DNA of 64,000 nt from Priestia endophytica DSM 13796 (GTDB lineage: Bacteria; Bacillota; Bacilli; Bacillales; Bacillaceae_H): positions 124,001 to 188,000 of the forward strand of contig NZ_FOXX01000010.1 of assembly GCF_900115845.1 (NCBI RefSeq). The letters run 5' to 3'. The notes under the pieces were generated by a model that was not told the DNA's origin, searched no databases, and was given only the letters and a program-made list of their open reading frames with translations. Positions within the stretch are counted from its first letter, which is position 1. Each line of letters opens with the position of its first letter. Shown here in pieces: positions 1 to 11,200 of this stretch. The position numbers were made by a program, and so were the translations under genes.

Positions 1-242
1 ACCTGACCTTTATAAGCCAGCTCTCTAAATGCAATGCGTGACATTTTAAATTTGCGCAAGTAGCCGCGAGGTCTTCCTGTTACTTGGCAGCGATTGTTTA
101 GACGAGTTGGCGAAGAATCACGAGGAAGTTTCTTAAGAGCCTCATAATCCCCCTTTTCTTTTAGTTCCTTGCGAAGCTCTGCGTATTTTTCGACCATTTC
201 TTGACGCTTTAGTTCTTTTACTACTTTTGATTTTTTAGCCAT
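1..242 (-). CDS. rpsN2: 30S ribosomal protein S14, zinc-independent type (3' end outside window)
   Basis: About 80 codons are visible from ATG at 242, beginning [20 protein letters not shown]; the last few codons lie beyond the left edge (the family is about 89 residues). The conserved S14 core [20 protein letters not shown] is present, but the two CxxC zinc pairs of the zinc-binding paralogue are absent, so this is the longer C- form (YhzA type) used when zinc is scarce. A GAAAGGAG ribosome site precedes the ATG. A Zur-type operator lies just upstream (272-294), which fits the known induction of this paralogue on zinc limitation. Identification is firm; the zinc-starvation role is family knowledge. 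Confidence 0.93.
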   Translation of the reverse strand, partial: MAKKSKVVKELKRQEMVEKYAELRKELKEKGDYEALKKLPRDSSPTRLNNRCQVTGRPRGYLRKFKMSRIAFRELAYKGQ

Positions 243-271
243 AATATTCTCCTTTCAAAAAATAACTTAAA

Positions 272-294
272 TAAAACGTAACCATTACGATTTA
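272..294 (-). promoter_or_regulatory. Zur operator upstream of S14
   Basis: The 23-base site reads TAAAACGTAACCATTACGA followed by TTTA. It matches the Bacillus Zur consensus (TAAATCGTAAT-N-ATTACGATTTA) at all but two of the defined positions and sits 30 bases before the S14 start codon. The consensus is recalled from the literature; the match was made by eye. Confidence 0.8.
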
Positions 295-474
295 ACTTCA
301 TTAGTTTAACTTATCCATTTCAAAAAATCAACTTATTCGCATCATCTGCCAAACATCATTTCTAGTTTTCAAAATGGCATCCATTAGACAGTGAAGCATC
401 TGTCATGTAGAATTGGATTATCTGTTTTTTAGTGGAAAACAAATTAATAGTCTATTAGAAAGGTTGTTTACGCA

Positions 475-1710
475 ATGACACAAAACCCTACAGGTAAAGA
501 ACGCTTTGCATTAGCGGCTTTACTTAGCTTATTAGCAATACTCGGCCCTCTTAATATCGATATGTATCTTCCAAGCTTTCCTGACATTGTGAATGACTTG
601 GACACAAATGCATCTCTTGTTCAATTGAGCCTAACAACCTGTCTGATCGGGCTTGCAGTCGGACAGCTCGTTGTTGGACCAATTAGCGATGCGCTTGGGC
701 GCAAAAGGCCCATGGTTGTTTCTATTATATTATTTATTTTAGCTTCTCTTCTTTGCGCCTTCGCTCCAAACATTGTTGTGTTAATCATTGGACGTTTTCT
801 TCAAGGTTTTACAGCTGCAGGTGGAATTGTTGCGTCTCGTGCCGTTGTTCGTGACGTATTTAGCGGTCCTGATTTAACGAAATTCTTTGCCCTTTTAATG
901 GTAATGAATGCAATGGCGCCAATGCTTGCTCCTGTTGCAGGGGGAGCTATTTTATTGCTCCCTAACGCTCACTGGAACTTTATTTTCTTCTTTTTAAGTT
1001 TACTTGGATTAATTATTGTAAGTTTCACATCTTGGAGATTAAAAGAAAGTTTACCTGTTGAAAAACGCACGAAAACATCACTAAAGAAAACCTTCCAAAC
1101 GTTTGGCAGTTTATCAAGAGAGCGTTCGTTTATCGGATATGCCCTAACACTTGGTTTTGCTCACGGAGGAAGCTTTGCTTATGTATCAGGCACTCCTTTT
1201 GTATATCAAGGCATTTACAACGTTTCTCCACAAACGTTTAGTTTACTTTTCGGCGTGAATGGTATAGCCATTATTACGGGAACATTTATTGTTGGACGCT
1301 GCGCTGGAAAAGTTCGTGAGCAAACTATTCTTCGCACTGCTTTGCTTATTGCATCTGTCGCAACAACCGTACTACTGATTATGACCATTGTAAAAGGTCC
1401 GTTGTTTATGATTGTTGGGTCTATCTTTGTGTATATGATTACAATGGGAATGATTACAACAACATCCTTTTCACTTGCTATTAATAAACAAGGACATCGT
1501 GCAGGAAGTGCTAGTGCCCTTCTAGGGATGATGCCTTTATTTATTGGTGCTTGCGTTGCTCCGCTCGTTGGTCTTGATGAAAGTACTGCAATCCCAATGG
1601 GAGCGATTATTTTTATCTCTACCATTATTGCGCTCTTTTCATTTTTTCAAATTGCGCGTAAGGGTGAACGTTTAGAGGAGAAAATAGCAAAACATTCTGT
1701 TACAGGCTAA
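475..1710 (+). CDS. MFS multidrug exporter, Bcr/CflA family
   Basis: This 411-residue protein has about 12 hydrophobic segments, the length usual for drug:H+ antiporters. DMYLPSFPDI near residues 29-38 is the Bcr/CflA hallmark in the first helix, and GPISDALGRKRP (68-79) is MFS motif A between helices 2 and 3. It probably exports drugs such as bicyclomycin-like or chloramphenicol-like compounds, but the substrate cannot be read from sequence. ATG at 475 follows a weak GAAAGG site. It stands alone, divergent from the S14 gene, with its own terminator immediately after the stop codon. Confidence 0.85.
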   Translation: MTQNPTGKERFALAALLSLLAILGPLNIDMYLPSFPDIVNDLDTNASLVQLSLTTCLIGLAVGQLVVGPISDALGRKRPMVVSIILFILASLLCAFAPNIVVLIIGRFLQGFTAAGGIVASRAVVRDVFSGPDLTKFFALLMVMNAMAPMLAPVAGGAILLLPNAHWNFIFFFLSLLGLIIVSFTSWRLKESLPVEKRTKTSLKKTFQTFGSLSRERSFIGYALTLGFAHGGSFAYVSGTPFVYQGIYNVSPQTFSLLFGVNGIAIITGTFIVGRCAGKVREQTILRTALLIASVATTVLLIMTIVKGPLFMIVGSIFVYMITMGMITTTSFSLAINKQGHRAGSASALLGMMPLFIGACVAPLVGLDESTAIPMGAIIFISTIIALFSFFQIARKGERLEEKIAKHSVTG

Positions 1711-1711
1711 T

Positions 1712-1745
1712 AAAAGCCGGGTAAATGGCCCGGCTTTTATATTTT
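1712..1745 (+). terminator. Rho-independent terminator of the MFS gene
   Basis: A perfect ten-base stem AAAAGCCGGG / CCCGGCTTTT with a seven-base loop, beginning two bases after the stop codon and running into a T-rich tail. Confidence 0.9.
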
Positions 1746-1839
1746 ATTCCTTTTATTCTTTTAGAACATAGTTTAATTAAAAAATACTTATTATTTTTCG
1801 TTTCTTATTTAATAACACCAGACACTGAAATGATTTATT

Positions 1840-1976
1840 TTACCATTCCCCTTGTAAGATTAATAGTTCTTTGCACTCATTTAACATCCTATAAAGTGCT
1901 TCCTCATCTCCTTCTTATCCTGTGCAATAATACTTAAAAGAGAAAAAAATGAGGTACCTTGCTTTTCTTCTTTCAT
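1840..1976 (-). pseudogene. Small unknown protein gene split by a -1 frameshift
   Basis: The 330-base gap between the MFS and ABC-F genes is not empty on the minus strand. ATG at 1976, behind GAAGGG, opens a frame starting MKEEKQGTSFFSLLSIIAQD. After DKK the frame runs to a stop about nine codons on, but stepping back one base at AAGAAGG continues with GDEEALYRMLNECKELLILQ and ends GEW-stop at 1840. The joined product would be 45 residues, acidic, with alternating amphipathic helices. I do not recognise it. It may be a recently broken small gene, a sequencing error or chance. Confidence 0.3.
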
Positions 1977-2025
1977 ACATTCCCTTCTTATCGTTCAATG
2001 CTACTAGCTTCAATGCCCTTTCTTA

Positions 2026-2034
2026 TGCTATACT
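2026..2034 (+). promoter_or_regulatory. Extended -10 promoter element before ykpA
   Basis: TGCTATACT fits a TGn-TATACT extended -10 hexamer 40 bases before the ABC-F start codon. No convincing -35 is present, as is common with extended -10 promoters. Confidence 0.45.
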
Positions 2035-2058
2035 TCCTTTGTGCATAGTAGAGATTAA

Positions 2059-3690
<1,632 letters not shown>

Positions 3691-3693
3691 ATA

Positions 3694-3729
3694 AAAAAAG
3701 CTTGTAGCACTGTGCTACAAGCTTTTTTA
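3694..3729. terminator. Bidirectional terminator between ykpA and the TerC gene
   Basis: A long hairpin with arms AAAAAAGCTTGTAGCA and TGCTACAAGCTTTTTT. Both strands end in a T run, serving the convergent genes; it overlaps the stop codon of the TerC-family gene. Confidence 0.9.
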
Positions 3730-4401
3730 TGTACGAAAATAAACAAACTTCTTCTTCAACACATACAAGATATTAAAACAAAGCACACTAATGGTAAAAA
3801 TGGTCGGAAGCATTGTTTTTAAGAACGGCAGCTGAATAAAAAAGGAAACTAAGAAAGGATCACTTACCATCATCATTGTTGCACTGTACGTTAAAATAAG
3901 AGAACCTGCTGTAATAAGTAATGGATAGCTTCCCATAAGCTGAGCAATGTGAGTGCTTCCCCACACAAGAAAAACAATGCTAATCATAATAGATCCAATC
4001 ATAAGAGGAAAATTACCTTTTGCAAGCATTGTAATGGACAATACGTTATCTAACCCAATAACAACGTTAGAAAGCAAAATCACAAAAAGCGCTTTTCTCA
4101 CCGTTTTACTTTTTTTATCTTCTCCATCGTCCATCTGTTCTGCTGACGTTAACAATTTCACAGCTGTAGCAATAAGTAAAAGCCCCCCTACTAACTTTAC
4201 AAAGGGGAAATGAAGCAGTACGCTTGCCAAGCTTGCTAAAATAACGTAAATGATAATAATTCCGCACGTTCCGTAAACAAACACTTTGCGCCGTTGCACG
4301 TCTGATAAATGGCGGCTTGCCATTCCAATAATAAGAGCATTATCCCCGCTTAAAATAAGGTTTATAAATACAATCTCTACAAGTGTTAACAAGGTTTCCA
4401 A
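3727..4401 (-). CDS. TerC family integral membrane protein (YjbE/YkoY-like)
   Basis: A 224-residue polytopic membrane protein with seven or so hydrophobic segments. It carries the TerC signatures LSGDNALIIGMAS near residues 17-29 and GLDNVLS in the middle; the acidic residues in these motifs are thought to handle metal ions. Characterised Bacillus relatives export or handle Mn2+ at the membrane. The only suitable start is TTG at 4401, behind AGGAG eleven bases away, which is rather long spacing. The leader is too short for the yybP-ykoY manganese riboswitch that precedes some relatives, and none is visible. Confidence 0.8.
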   Translation of the reverse strand: METLLTLVEIVFINLILSGDNALIIGMASRHLSDVQRRKVFVYGTCGIIIIYVILASLASVLLHFPFVKLVGGLLLIATAVKLLTSAEQMDDGEDKKSKTVRKALFVILLSNVVIGLDNVLSITMLAKGNFPLMIGSIMISIVFLVWGSTHIAQLMGSYPLLITAGSLILTYSATMMMVSDPFLVSFFIQLPFLKTMLPTIFTISVLCFNILYVLKKKFVYFRT

Positions 4402-4479
4402 CCGCTCTTCAGCTCCTGCCTGTCCGCTTTTTATCTACTATATGAACAGCGAAGAAAGTTTATCCCCTTTAAAACACGA

Positions 4480-4512
4480 AAAAGCTGCCGAGAAAACTTC
4501 TCGACAGCTTTT
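4480..4512 (-). terminator. Terminator of the cold-shock gene
   Basis: Stem AAAAGCTG-c-CGAGAA / TTCTCG-a-CAGCTTTT with a three-base loop and one internal mismatch, 17 bases downstream of the csp stop codon. Confidence 0.85.
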
Positions 4513-4528
4513 ATATCATTAAAACAGC

Positions 4529-4798
<270 letters not shown>

Positions 4799-4960
4799 TC
4801 AAGACAAAAACCTTTTTCGAAATGTTTATTCTATCCATACATATAGCGAACAAAAATAATTATCTCTAATGTATCAGGTTTTTAAACATGTTGCAATAGT
4901 TTTTCACAAATTTTCTCATTAGAAAGCGTTTTATATGGAATTAAAATACAATTAATCCTT

Positions 4961-5668
4961 TTAAAGGTTCTTTTTATATTTGGAAGATGCTTCTTCTAAT
5001 GCATCAATGAATCTATAATAAACAGTACTTTTATTTTCAATATTTCCTCTCGACCAATCGTTGTTTTCAAAAAAAGAACGTCTTACAGAAGAAGAAATCT
5101 CAAGCTGAACACCTTGTTTTAATATCGTATCATTTACGATATTTTTAAGTTCTTCTCCTCTTAGATCTTCTCTAGGTTCTTCAGTACGGAATCCAAATTT
5201 AGTAAGCGCTTTCTTAATTTCGTATTTATATAGCTCATTCCTTCCTCCCACATATATAACTTTTTCCTCACTTGAAAAGCCGTGTAAAGAAATCATTGTT
5301 TGAGAATGCCTTGCAAGTGTTCTCGCGATAGGCTCATCAAATTTTACTGATGTAATATGAAGAATTCCATTATCTTGTGATTTAATTCCTTCAAACATAT
5401 AGTAAGAATAGTCACCTCTTGAGGCTAAACCTTCAGCAACTTCTGATGTACCAATTTCAATTCGCCCACCGTGAATCGCAAAAACAGCAATATTTGTATC
5501 TCTGTTTTCGTAGCGAATGCGGTAATCAACTCCTTCCTTCTCTACCTCTTTTAACTGCTCATAGCTCTCATACCCTTCTGAGTCTTGAGAGATGGCTTTT
5601 GTTCCGGAATCTAGTTCAATAGGATGAAAAAGCGAAACAAAAAGATTTACAATAAGCACGATCAACAT
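4961..5668 (-). CDS. Poly-gamma-glutamate hydrolase family protein (PghP/YndL/YjqB type)
   Basis: A 235-residue protein with an N-terminal hydrophobic stretch (about 1-14) that may be a signal or anchor. Family features are AIHGGRIEIGTSEVA (63-77), ILHITSVKFDEP, and SLHGF (127-131). His66, Glu71 and His129 are the likely zinc ligands by analogy with phage PghP, which cuts gamma-glutamyl bonds of poly-gamma-glutamate by a zinc carboxypeptidase-like mechanism. The window also encodes the PGA synthase operon at 25.5-30.1 kb, so a role in trimming or remodelling the cell's own polymer is plausible; phage-type use against capsules is the alternative. Family assignment is good, substrate is inferred. 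Confidence 0.8.
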   Translation of the reverse strand: MLIVLIVNLFVSLFHPIELDSGTKAISQDSEGYESYEQLKEVEKEGVDYRIRYENRDTNIAVFAIHGGRIEIGTSEVAEGLASRGDYSYYMFEGIKSQDNGILHITSVKFDEPIARTLARHSQTMISLHGFSSEEKVIYVGGRNELYKYEIKKALTKFGFRTEEPREDLRGEELKNIVNDTILKQGVQLEISSSVRRSFFENNDWSRGNIENKSTVYYRFIDALEEASSKYKKNL

Positions 5669-5828
5669 AAGAGCTTCTCTCCTCTAAAAACAAAATAGGA
5701 ACATGACATTTTGTTTATCGGTAGGTAGAAAGTAATGTTTAGCTTTTAGATCTTTTTGTCCATATTTTTTAATATATCTACAACTGTTTTCTTATTTATA
5801 TATGCATTATTTTATTTTCAAACACAAA

Positions 5829-5857
5829 AAACTCGTTTGTTTTAAACAAACGAGTTT
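5829..5857 (-). terminator. Terminator of the small gene at 5856-6011
   Basis: Near-perfect inverted repeat AAACTCGTTTGTTT / AAACAAACGAGTTT followed on the minus strand by a T run. It overlaps the stop codon of the small gene. Confidence 0.8.
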
Positions 5858-6011
5858 AAGAAAAGCACTTTTCTTTTTCTTCATTTTTAGCTAATAGTTT
5901 CTGAAGCTCGTCTTCTTCAAGATGATGAAGATTCTTTCCACTTTGTCCTTGATAAATCCCCTTACTCATTAACCGATAAATCAAAATTGATTGAATCGTA
6001 ATTTGTTCCAT
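5856..6011 (-). CDS. Small unknown protein, 51 residues
   Basis: ATG at 6011 follows a strong AGGGGG site at good spacing. The product begins MEQITIQSILIYRLMSKGIY and ends in a charged, Lys/Glu-rich tail with KCFS at the C-terminus. The LIYRLMSKGIY segment faintly recalls the small Fur-regulated FbpA-type peptides of Bacillus, but the match is too weak to name it. It has its own sigma-A-like promoter with an inverted repeat over the -10 (6031-6051) and its own terminator, so it is an independent, probably regulated, transcription unit. Confidence 0.7.
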   Translation of the reverse strand: MEQITIQSILIYRLMSKGIYQGQSGKNLHHLEEDELQKLLAKNEEKEKCFS

Positions 6012-6030
6012 TTTGATTCCCCCTGACTCT

Positions 6031-6058
6031 TTGTTATATTTACCATAACAAACCCTAA
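6031..6058 (-). promoter_or_regulatory. Promoter with overlapping palindromic operator
   Basis: Read on the minus strand, TTGTTA and TATAAC are separated by 17 bases, giving a good sigma-A promoter for the 51-residue gene. A perfect inverted repeat TTGTTAT-N7-ATAACAA (6031-6051) covers the spacer end and the -10, a position suited to a repressor. The binding protein is unknown. Confidence 0.5.
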
Positions 6059-6098
6059 CAAGGATTTCTCTATTTATGTGAGGTTTCCTAACATAACC

Positions 6099-6674
6099 TT
6101 ATAAGTGTGGCATAACTCGTGTGAAAAATTGCTGATAATCTTGAATATGAAAATCTGCTTCAAGATGAGCATTTTGGAAGGCACATGTCTTAATTCCGAT
6201 TTCTCGCCCTGGCTGAAGATCAAGTTCACGATCGCCAATAATTAAATCGATATGATATAAGTTATGTAAATATCGGTATGATTGAGGATCTGGCTTTCTA
6301 TTATAGCCATCATCAATTGTAATGATCTCTGTAAAGTAATGCTTTAACTTGTAATGTGTTAAAATATCCATTGCTGACTTTTTAGCTTTATGAGTCACAA
6401 TAACGTTACACGCAGCGGACTTCAGCACCTCTTCAACGTGAGCAAACGGGGGCTTTTCTCGAACGTCAAGCTCGCTTTCTTGTTGATGAAATGTTTTATC
6501 AAACTCCTCTTTTTCAACCCCAAAATAATCTATAGCATGAAGCGAAGATACTTTTAATTTTTCTAGCACTTCTTCATCGCTTACATGCTTATCGTTTATT
6601 AAACGTTTAAAAGTCTTAACAATAGTCGGATATGTATCAAAAATGGTTCCATCAAAATCCCATAAAATATTCAT
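6099..6674 (-). CDS. HAD-IA family hydrolase (phosphoglycolate phosphatase-like)
   Basis: A 191-residue protein with HAD motif I DFDGTIFDT at residues 6-14 (nucleophile Asp6, acid/base Asp8), motif II VTHK around residue 93, and motif IV IIGDRELDL. A helical cap follows motif I. These features indicate a magnesium-dependent phosphohydrolase acting on a small phosphorylated metabolite; the substrate cannot be told from sequence. It is slightly short for PgmB- or Gph-like enzymes but complete. ATG at 6674 follows AAGGGGGAATT. It is separated from the upstream gltD by a terminator, so it is probably monocistronic. Confidence 0.8.
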   Translation of the reverse strand: MNILWDFDGTIFDTYPTIVKTFKRLINDKHVSDEEVLEKLKVSSLHAIDYFGVEKEEFDKTFHQQESELDVREKPPFAHVEEVLKSAACNVIVTHKAKKSAMDILTHYKLKHYFTEIITIDDGYNRKPDPQSYRYLHNLYHIDLIIGDRELDLQPGREIGIKTCAFQNAHLEADFHIQDYQQFFTRVMPHL

Positions 6675-6715
6675 TTTAATTCCCCCTTACATTTATCGTA
6701 TCACAGCAACGCGAA

Positions 6716-6747
6716 AAAGCAGAGCAATCCCCTTACTGCTCTGCTTT
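6716..6747 (-). terminator. Terminator of the glutamate synthase operon
   Basis: Perfect 11-base stem AAAGCAGAGCA / TGCTCTGCTTT with a ten-base loop and a T run on the minus strand. Confidence 0.9.
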
Positions 6748-6794
6748 CTTCTCTATATGTGAACCCCTTTTATTTAACCCCTAAAACAATTGCA

Positions 6795-8273
6795 TTAGAC
6801 AGGTAAGTTTGTAACACCCATCAAATAATGATCAACACTCTTCGCTACGCCACGTCCTTCATTAATTGCCCAAACAATTAAACTTTGACCACGACGTGCA
6901 TCCCCTGCAGCAAAAACGCCATCAACATTTGTCTCATATGTGCCGTATTTTGCTTTGACACGGTTACGTTCAACTTCTACTCCAAATTGAGAAAGAAGCG
7001 GCATTTCTGTTCCTTCAAATCCAATCGCAACGAATACAAGTTGTGCAGGCCATAATTTTTCAGTTCCTGGAATTTCATTGAAAACAAATTTTCCATTTTC
7101 AATCACTTTCTCCATTGCCACTGTATGCACTTCTTTTAAGTTGCCTTCTTCATCTCCCACAAACTTTTTCGTTTGAATGAGATATTCACGAGGATCTTTT
7201 CCTAGAGATGCCTGTGCTTCTTCATGAGCATAATCAAGCGCAAATGTAAGCGGTGATTGTGGCCACGGATTATCAAGTGAGCGATCATGTGGTAAAATTG
7301 GATGTTTACCAAACTGAGCTAAGCTATTACAGCCTTGACGCACAGCTGTTGCGATACAGTCAGCACCAGTGTCCCCGCCACCGATTACAATAACGTCTTT
7401 TCCTTTTGCATCAAAAGCTTCATCAAAGTCTGAACCGTTTAATACTTGCTTTGTTGAATGTGTTAAGTAGTCCATTGCAAGATGAACTCCTTTTAATTCG
7501 CGTCCTTCCATTACAAGATCACGCTGTTTTTGTGCTCCCGTACAGAGAATAACAGCATCATATTCTTCTTTCAGCTGCTCTGCTGTAATGTCTTTCCCGA
7601 TTTCTGTATTCGTCACAAAATCAATACCTTCTTGGCGAAGTAAGTTAACGCGACGTTCTACAACTTCCTTTTCAAGCTTCATGCTTGGGATACCGTACAT
7701 CAAAAGGCCGCCGATACGATCTGCACGCTCATATACTGTAACAGTGTGACCAACTTGGTTAAGCTGATCAGCAGCTGCTAATCCTGCTGGACCTGATCCA
7801 ACAACAGCAACTCTTTTTCCTGTACGCTCGCTTGGAATACGTGGTGTAATCCATCCTTCTTGGAAGCCTTTATCGATGATTGAGCGCTCGATATTTTTAA
7901 TCGCAACGGCTGGATCATTGATTGAAACGGTACAAGAGCCTTCACAAGGCGCTGGACAAACGCGCCCTGTGAACTCTGGAAAATTATTTGTTTTTAAAAG
8001 TCTGTTTAACGCTTCTTTCCATCTACCGCGGTACACAAGATCATTCCACTCTGGAATTAAGTTATGAATAGGACAACCTGCTGTCATCCCATTTATTTCA
8101 GTTCCCATTTGGCAAAATGGTGTGCCGCAATCCATACATCGAGCGCCTTGGCGACTCAACTGTTCATCTGTAAATGAGTTGGCGTACTCTTTCCAATCTC
8201 CTGTTCGTTTTTTAGGGTCGCGCTGTTTTGGTGCTTCCCGATCATACTCCATAAATCCTGTTGCTTTTCCCAT
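6795..8273 (-). CDS. gltD: Glutamate synthase (NADPH) small subunit
   Basis: A 492-residue FAD- and iron-sulphur-containing subunit that passes electrons from NADPH to the large subunit (called gltB in B. subtilis nomenclature). Cysteine clusters CMDCGTPFC and CPAPCEGSC near the N-terminus bind [4Fe-4S]. VVGSGPAGLAAADQ is the FAD-binding Rossmann motif, VIGGGDTGADC the NADPH-binding one, and GVFAAGDARRGQSLIV the C-terminal FAD motif. The gene starts 17 bases after the large-subunit gene and shares its terminator, so the two form one operon. Length and motifs are typical. Confidence 0.97.
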   Translation of the reverse strand: MGKATGFMEYDREAPKQRDPKKRTGDWKEYANSFTDEQLSRQGARCMDCGTPFCQMGTEINGMTAGCPIHNLIPEWNDLVYRGRWKEALNRLLKTNNFPEFTGRVCPAPCEGSCTVSINDPAVAIKNIERSIIDKGFQEGWITPRIPSERTGKRVAVVGSGPAGLAAADQLNQVGHTVTVYERADRIGGLLMYGIPSMKLEKEVVERRVNLLRQEGIDFVTNTEIGKDITAEQLKEEYDAVILCTGAQKQRDLVMEGRELKGVHLAMDYLTHSTKQVLNGSDFDEAFDAKGKDVIVIGGGDTGADCIATAVRQGCNSLAQFGKHPILPHDRSLDNPWPQSPLTFALDYAHEEAQASLGKDPREYLIQTKKFVGDEEGNLKEVHTVAMEKVIENGKFVFNEIPGTEKLWPAQLVFVAIGFEGTEMPLLSQFGVEVERNRVKAKYGTYETNVDGVFAAGDARRGQSLIVWAINEGRGVAKSVDHYLMGVTNLPV

Positions 8274-8290
8274 AACCGTTCGCCCCCTTA

Positions 8291-11200
8291 TTAAGATCCG
8301 ATTGTTTGAAGAGTTTCATCTACTTTTTGAGATTTGTTTGATGAGTTTGCTTTAAAGGCAGCCATAACTGCTTCATCTTTTTCCATTCCAGACGCTTTCA
8401 TTGCTTCAATTGTTTGTAGCATGCGCTTGTAATCTTTCGGAATGACTTTCACAAACTTTGCAACAGACTCTTCCCAATGAGCTAGAATTTGTGTTGCTTT
8501 CACACTTCCTGTATAGTTCATATGTTTTGTTAACATTGCTTTTAATTCTTTAATGTCTTCTTCGTCTTGAAGAGTTTCAAAATGCACCATTTCTTTATTT
8601 GCCGTTTGATCAAAGTGCTCAGCATCATCTGGAAGAACATACGCAACGCCACCTGACATTCCAGCACCGAAGTTCTTACCAACAGCTCCGATAATAACAG
8701 CGCGGCCTCCTGTCATGTACTCACAGCCATGATCTCCAACACCTTCAACAACAGCGTATGCTCCACTGTTTCGAACACAGAAGCGTTCCCCAGCGCGGCC
8801 TTCAATATATGCTTCACCAGCTGTTGCTCCAATAAGCGAAACATTTCCAGCAATAACATTGTCTTCTGGTGCCTGAGCTTTTACTTCAGGAGCGCGAACG
8901 ATAATTTTACCACCTGAAAGTCCTTTTCCAACGTAGTCGTTTGCATCTCCTTGTAAGTTCAGTGTCATCCCTTTTGGAACAAATGCTCCGAAGCTTTGAC
9001 CTGCTGAACCGTTAAAGCGAAGCGTAATCGTATCTTCTGGAAGACCTTTCTCGCCAAAACGACGCGTTACTTCACTTCCGACAATAGTTCCAACAACACG
9101 GTTAACGTTGCGAATATTAAAGCTTAAATCAACTTGTGTTCTATCGTTAAGAGCACGCTCACATTTTGGTAAAATCTCAGCTACGTCAAGTGATTGATCA
9201 AGCTTATGATTTTGATATTCTGTACGCGTATGCTCTCCTTCTACTTTATAAAGAAGCTTTGTTAGATCAAGATGCTTTGCTTTCCAGTGAGATTTCGTAC
9301 GTTCACTCACTTCAAGCACTTCTGTTTGACCAACCATTTCTTCCATTGTACGGAAGCCAAGCTCTGCCATAATTTCGCGTACTTCTTGTGCGATAAAACG
9401 CATGAAGTTTACGATATGATCTGGGTCGCCTAAAAACTTTTTACGAAGCTCAGGGTTTTGAGTTGCAACACCAACAGGACAAGTATCAAGATGACATGCT
9501 CTCATCATAATACAGCCAAGAACAACAAGTGGAGCTGTTGCAAACCCGTATTCTTCTGCTCCAAATAGGGCAGCCATTACAACATCACGGCCTGTCATCA
9601 GTTTTCCATCTGTTTCTAAAATAACGCGGCTGCGAAGTTTGTTCATCATCAGCGTTTGATGCGCTTCTGTTAAGCCAAGCTCCCACGGAAGACCTGTATG
9701 CTTAATACTTGTTTTCGGTGAGGCACCTGTTCCTCCATCATAACCACTAATTACAATAACGTCTGCAACTGCTTTTGCAACACCTGCTGCAATCGTTCCA
9801 ACGCCTGCTTTTGATACAAGCTTTACGCTAATGCGTGCTTTTGAGTTGGCATTTTTAAGATCATGAATAAGCTGTGCTAAATCTTCAATAGAGTAAATAT
9901 CATGATGCGGCGGTGGTGAAATTAAACTAACGCCAGGCGTTGAGCCACGTACTTCAGCTACCCATGGATATACTTTTGTTCCTGGAAGCTGACCACCTTC
10001 ACCAGGCTTTGCTCCTTGTGCCATTTTGATTTGAAGCTCATCTGCATTTACAAGATAGTGTGAGTTTACGCCAAATCGGCCTGATGCTACTTGTTTAATT
10101 GCACTGCGGCGGTAGTCTCCATTTTCATCTCTTGTGAAACGTGCTGGATCTTCTCCACCTTCTCCACTGTTACTCTTTCCGCCAAGACGGTTCATTGCAA
10201 TTGCTAATGTTGAATGAGCCTCTTCACTAAGAGATCCAAACGACATTGCTCCTGTTTTGAATCGTTTTACAATCGAATCAACAGACTCTACTTCATCAAT
10301 TGAAATGCTATTTCTCTTTTTATTAAATGAAAAGGCATTACGTAAGAACGTAAGCTGTTCGTCATCTGCCATTTTCGAATATTTTTTGAAAAGTTCATAG
10401 TTTCCTGTACGACATGCATGTTGAAGCGTATGAATTGTTTGTGGATTGAACGCATGATGCTCACCATTTCGTCTCCACTGTAGTTCACTTCCAGCTTCAA
10501 GCGTTTCGTCCTTATAATTGCCAACAAATGCTTCTTCATGACGCATTTTCACTTCTTGTTCAATAACGTCTAGCCCAATTCCACTAAGCTGTGATGCTGT
10601 ACCTGTAAAGTAGCCGTTAATAACATCTTCCCCGATACCTACAGCTTCAAAAATTTGAGCACCTCTGTAACTTTGTACAGTTGAAACCCCAACTTTTGAC
10701 ATAACCTTTACAACACCTTCAGCTGCTGTGTTATTGAAAGTTGCAACAGCTTTGTCATAAGAAACTTTAATAACGCCATCTTTAATTCCCTCGCGAAGTG
10801 TTTCATATGCAAGGTATGGATTGATTGCATCGATTCCATAACCAATAAGAACCGCAAAATGGTGAACTTCACGAGCTTCTGCTGTTTCTGCAACTAAGCT
10901 TACAGCTGTTCTCGTTCCCTTCTCTACAAGATACTGATGAACAGCACTTCCTGCCAGGAGCGTTGGCATTGCCATATTGTGCTCATCAACGCCTCTGTCT
11001 GATAAGACGATGATTGTGTTTCCTTCTGCCATTGCTTTGTCTACTTCCCCACAAAGCGTTTCAAGCGCTTTTTCGATATCTTCTTTAAAAAGAAGCGATA
11101 GCGTTTTTGTTTTAAATTCCTTCACATTCGTTTCTTTCAAACGAGCTACTTCTTCATTTGATAAAAATGGTGCATCAAGCATAATGCGACGTGCTGCTGA

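Noticed and set aside
1725-1937. A 70-codon plus-strand frame after the MFS gene
   Set aside because: It begins inside the MFS terminator hairpin, has no ribosome site and its composition is non-protein-like.
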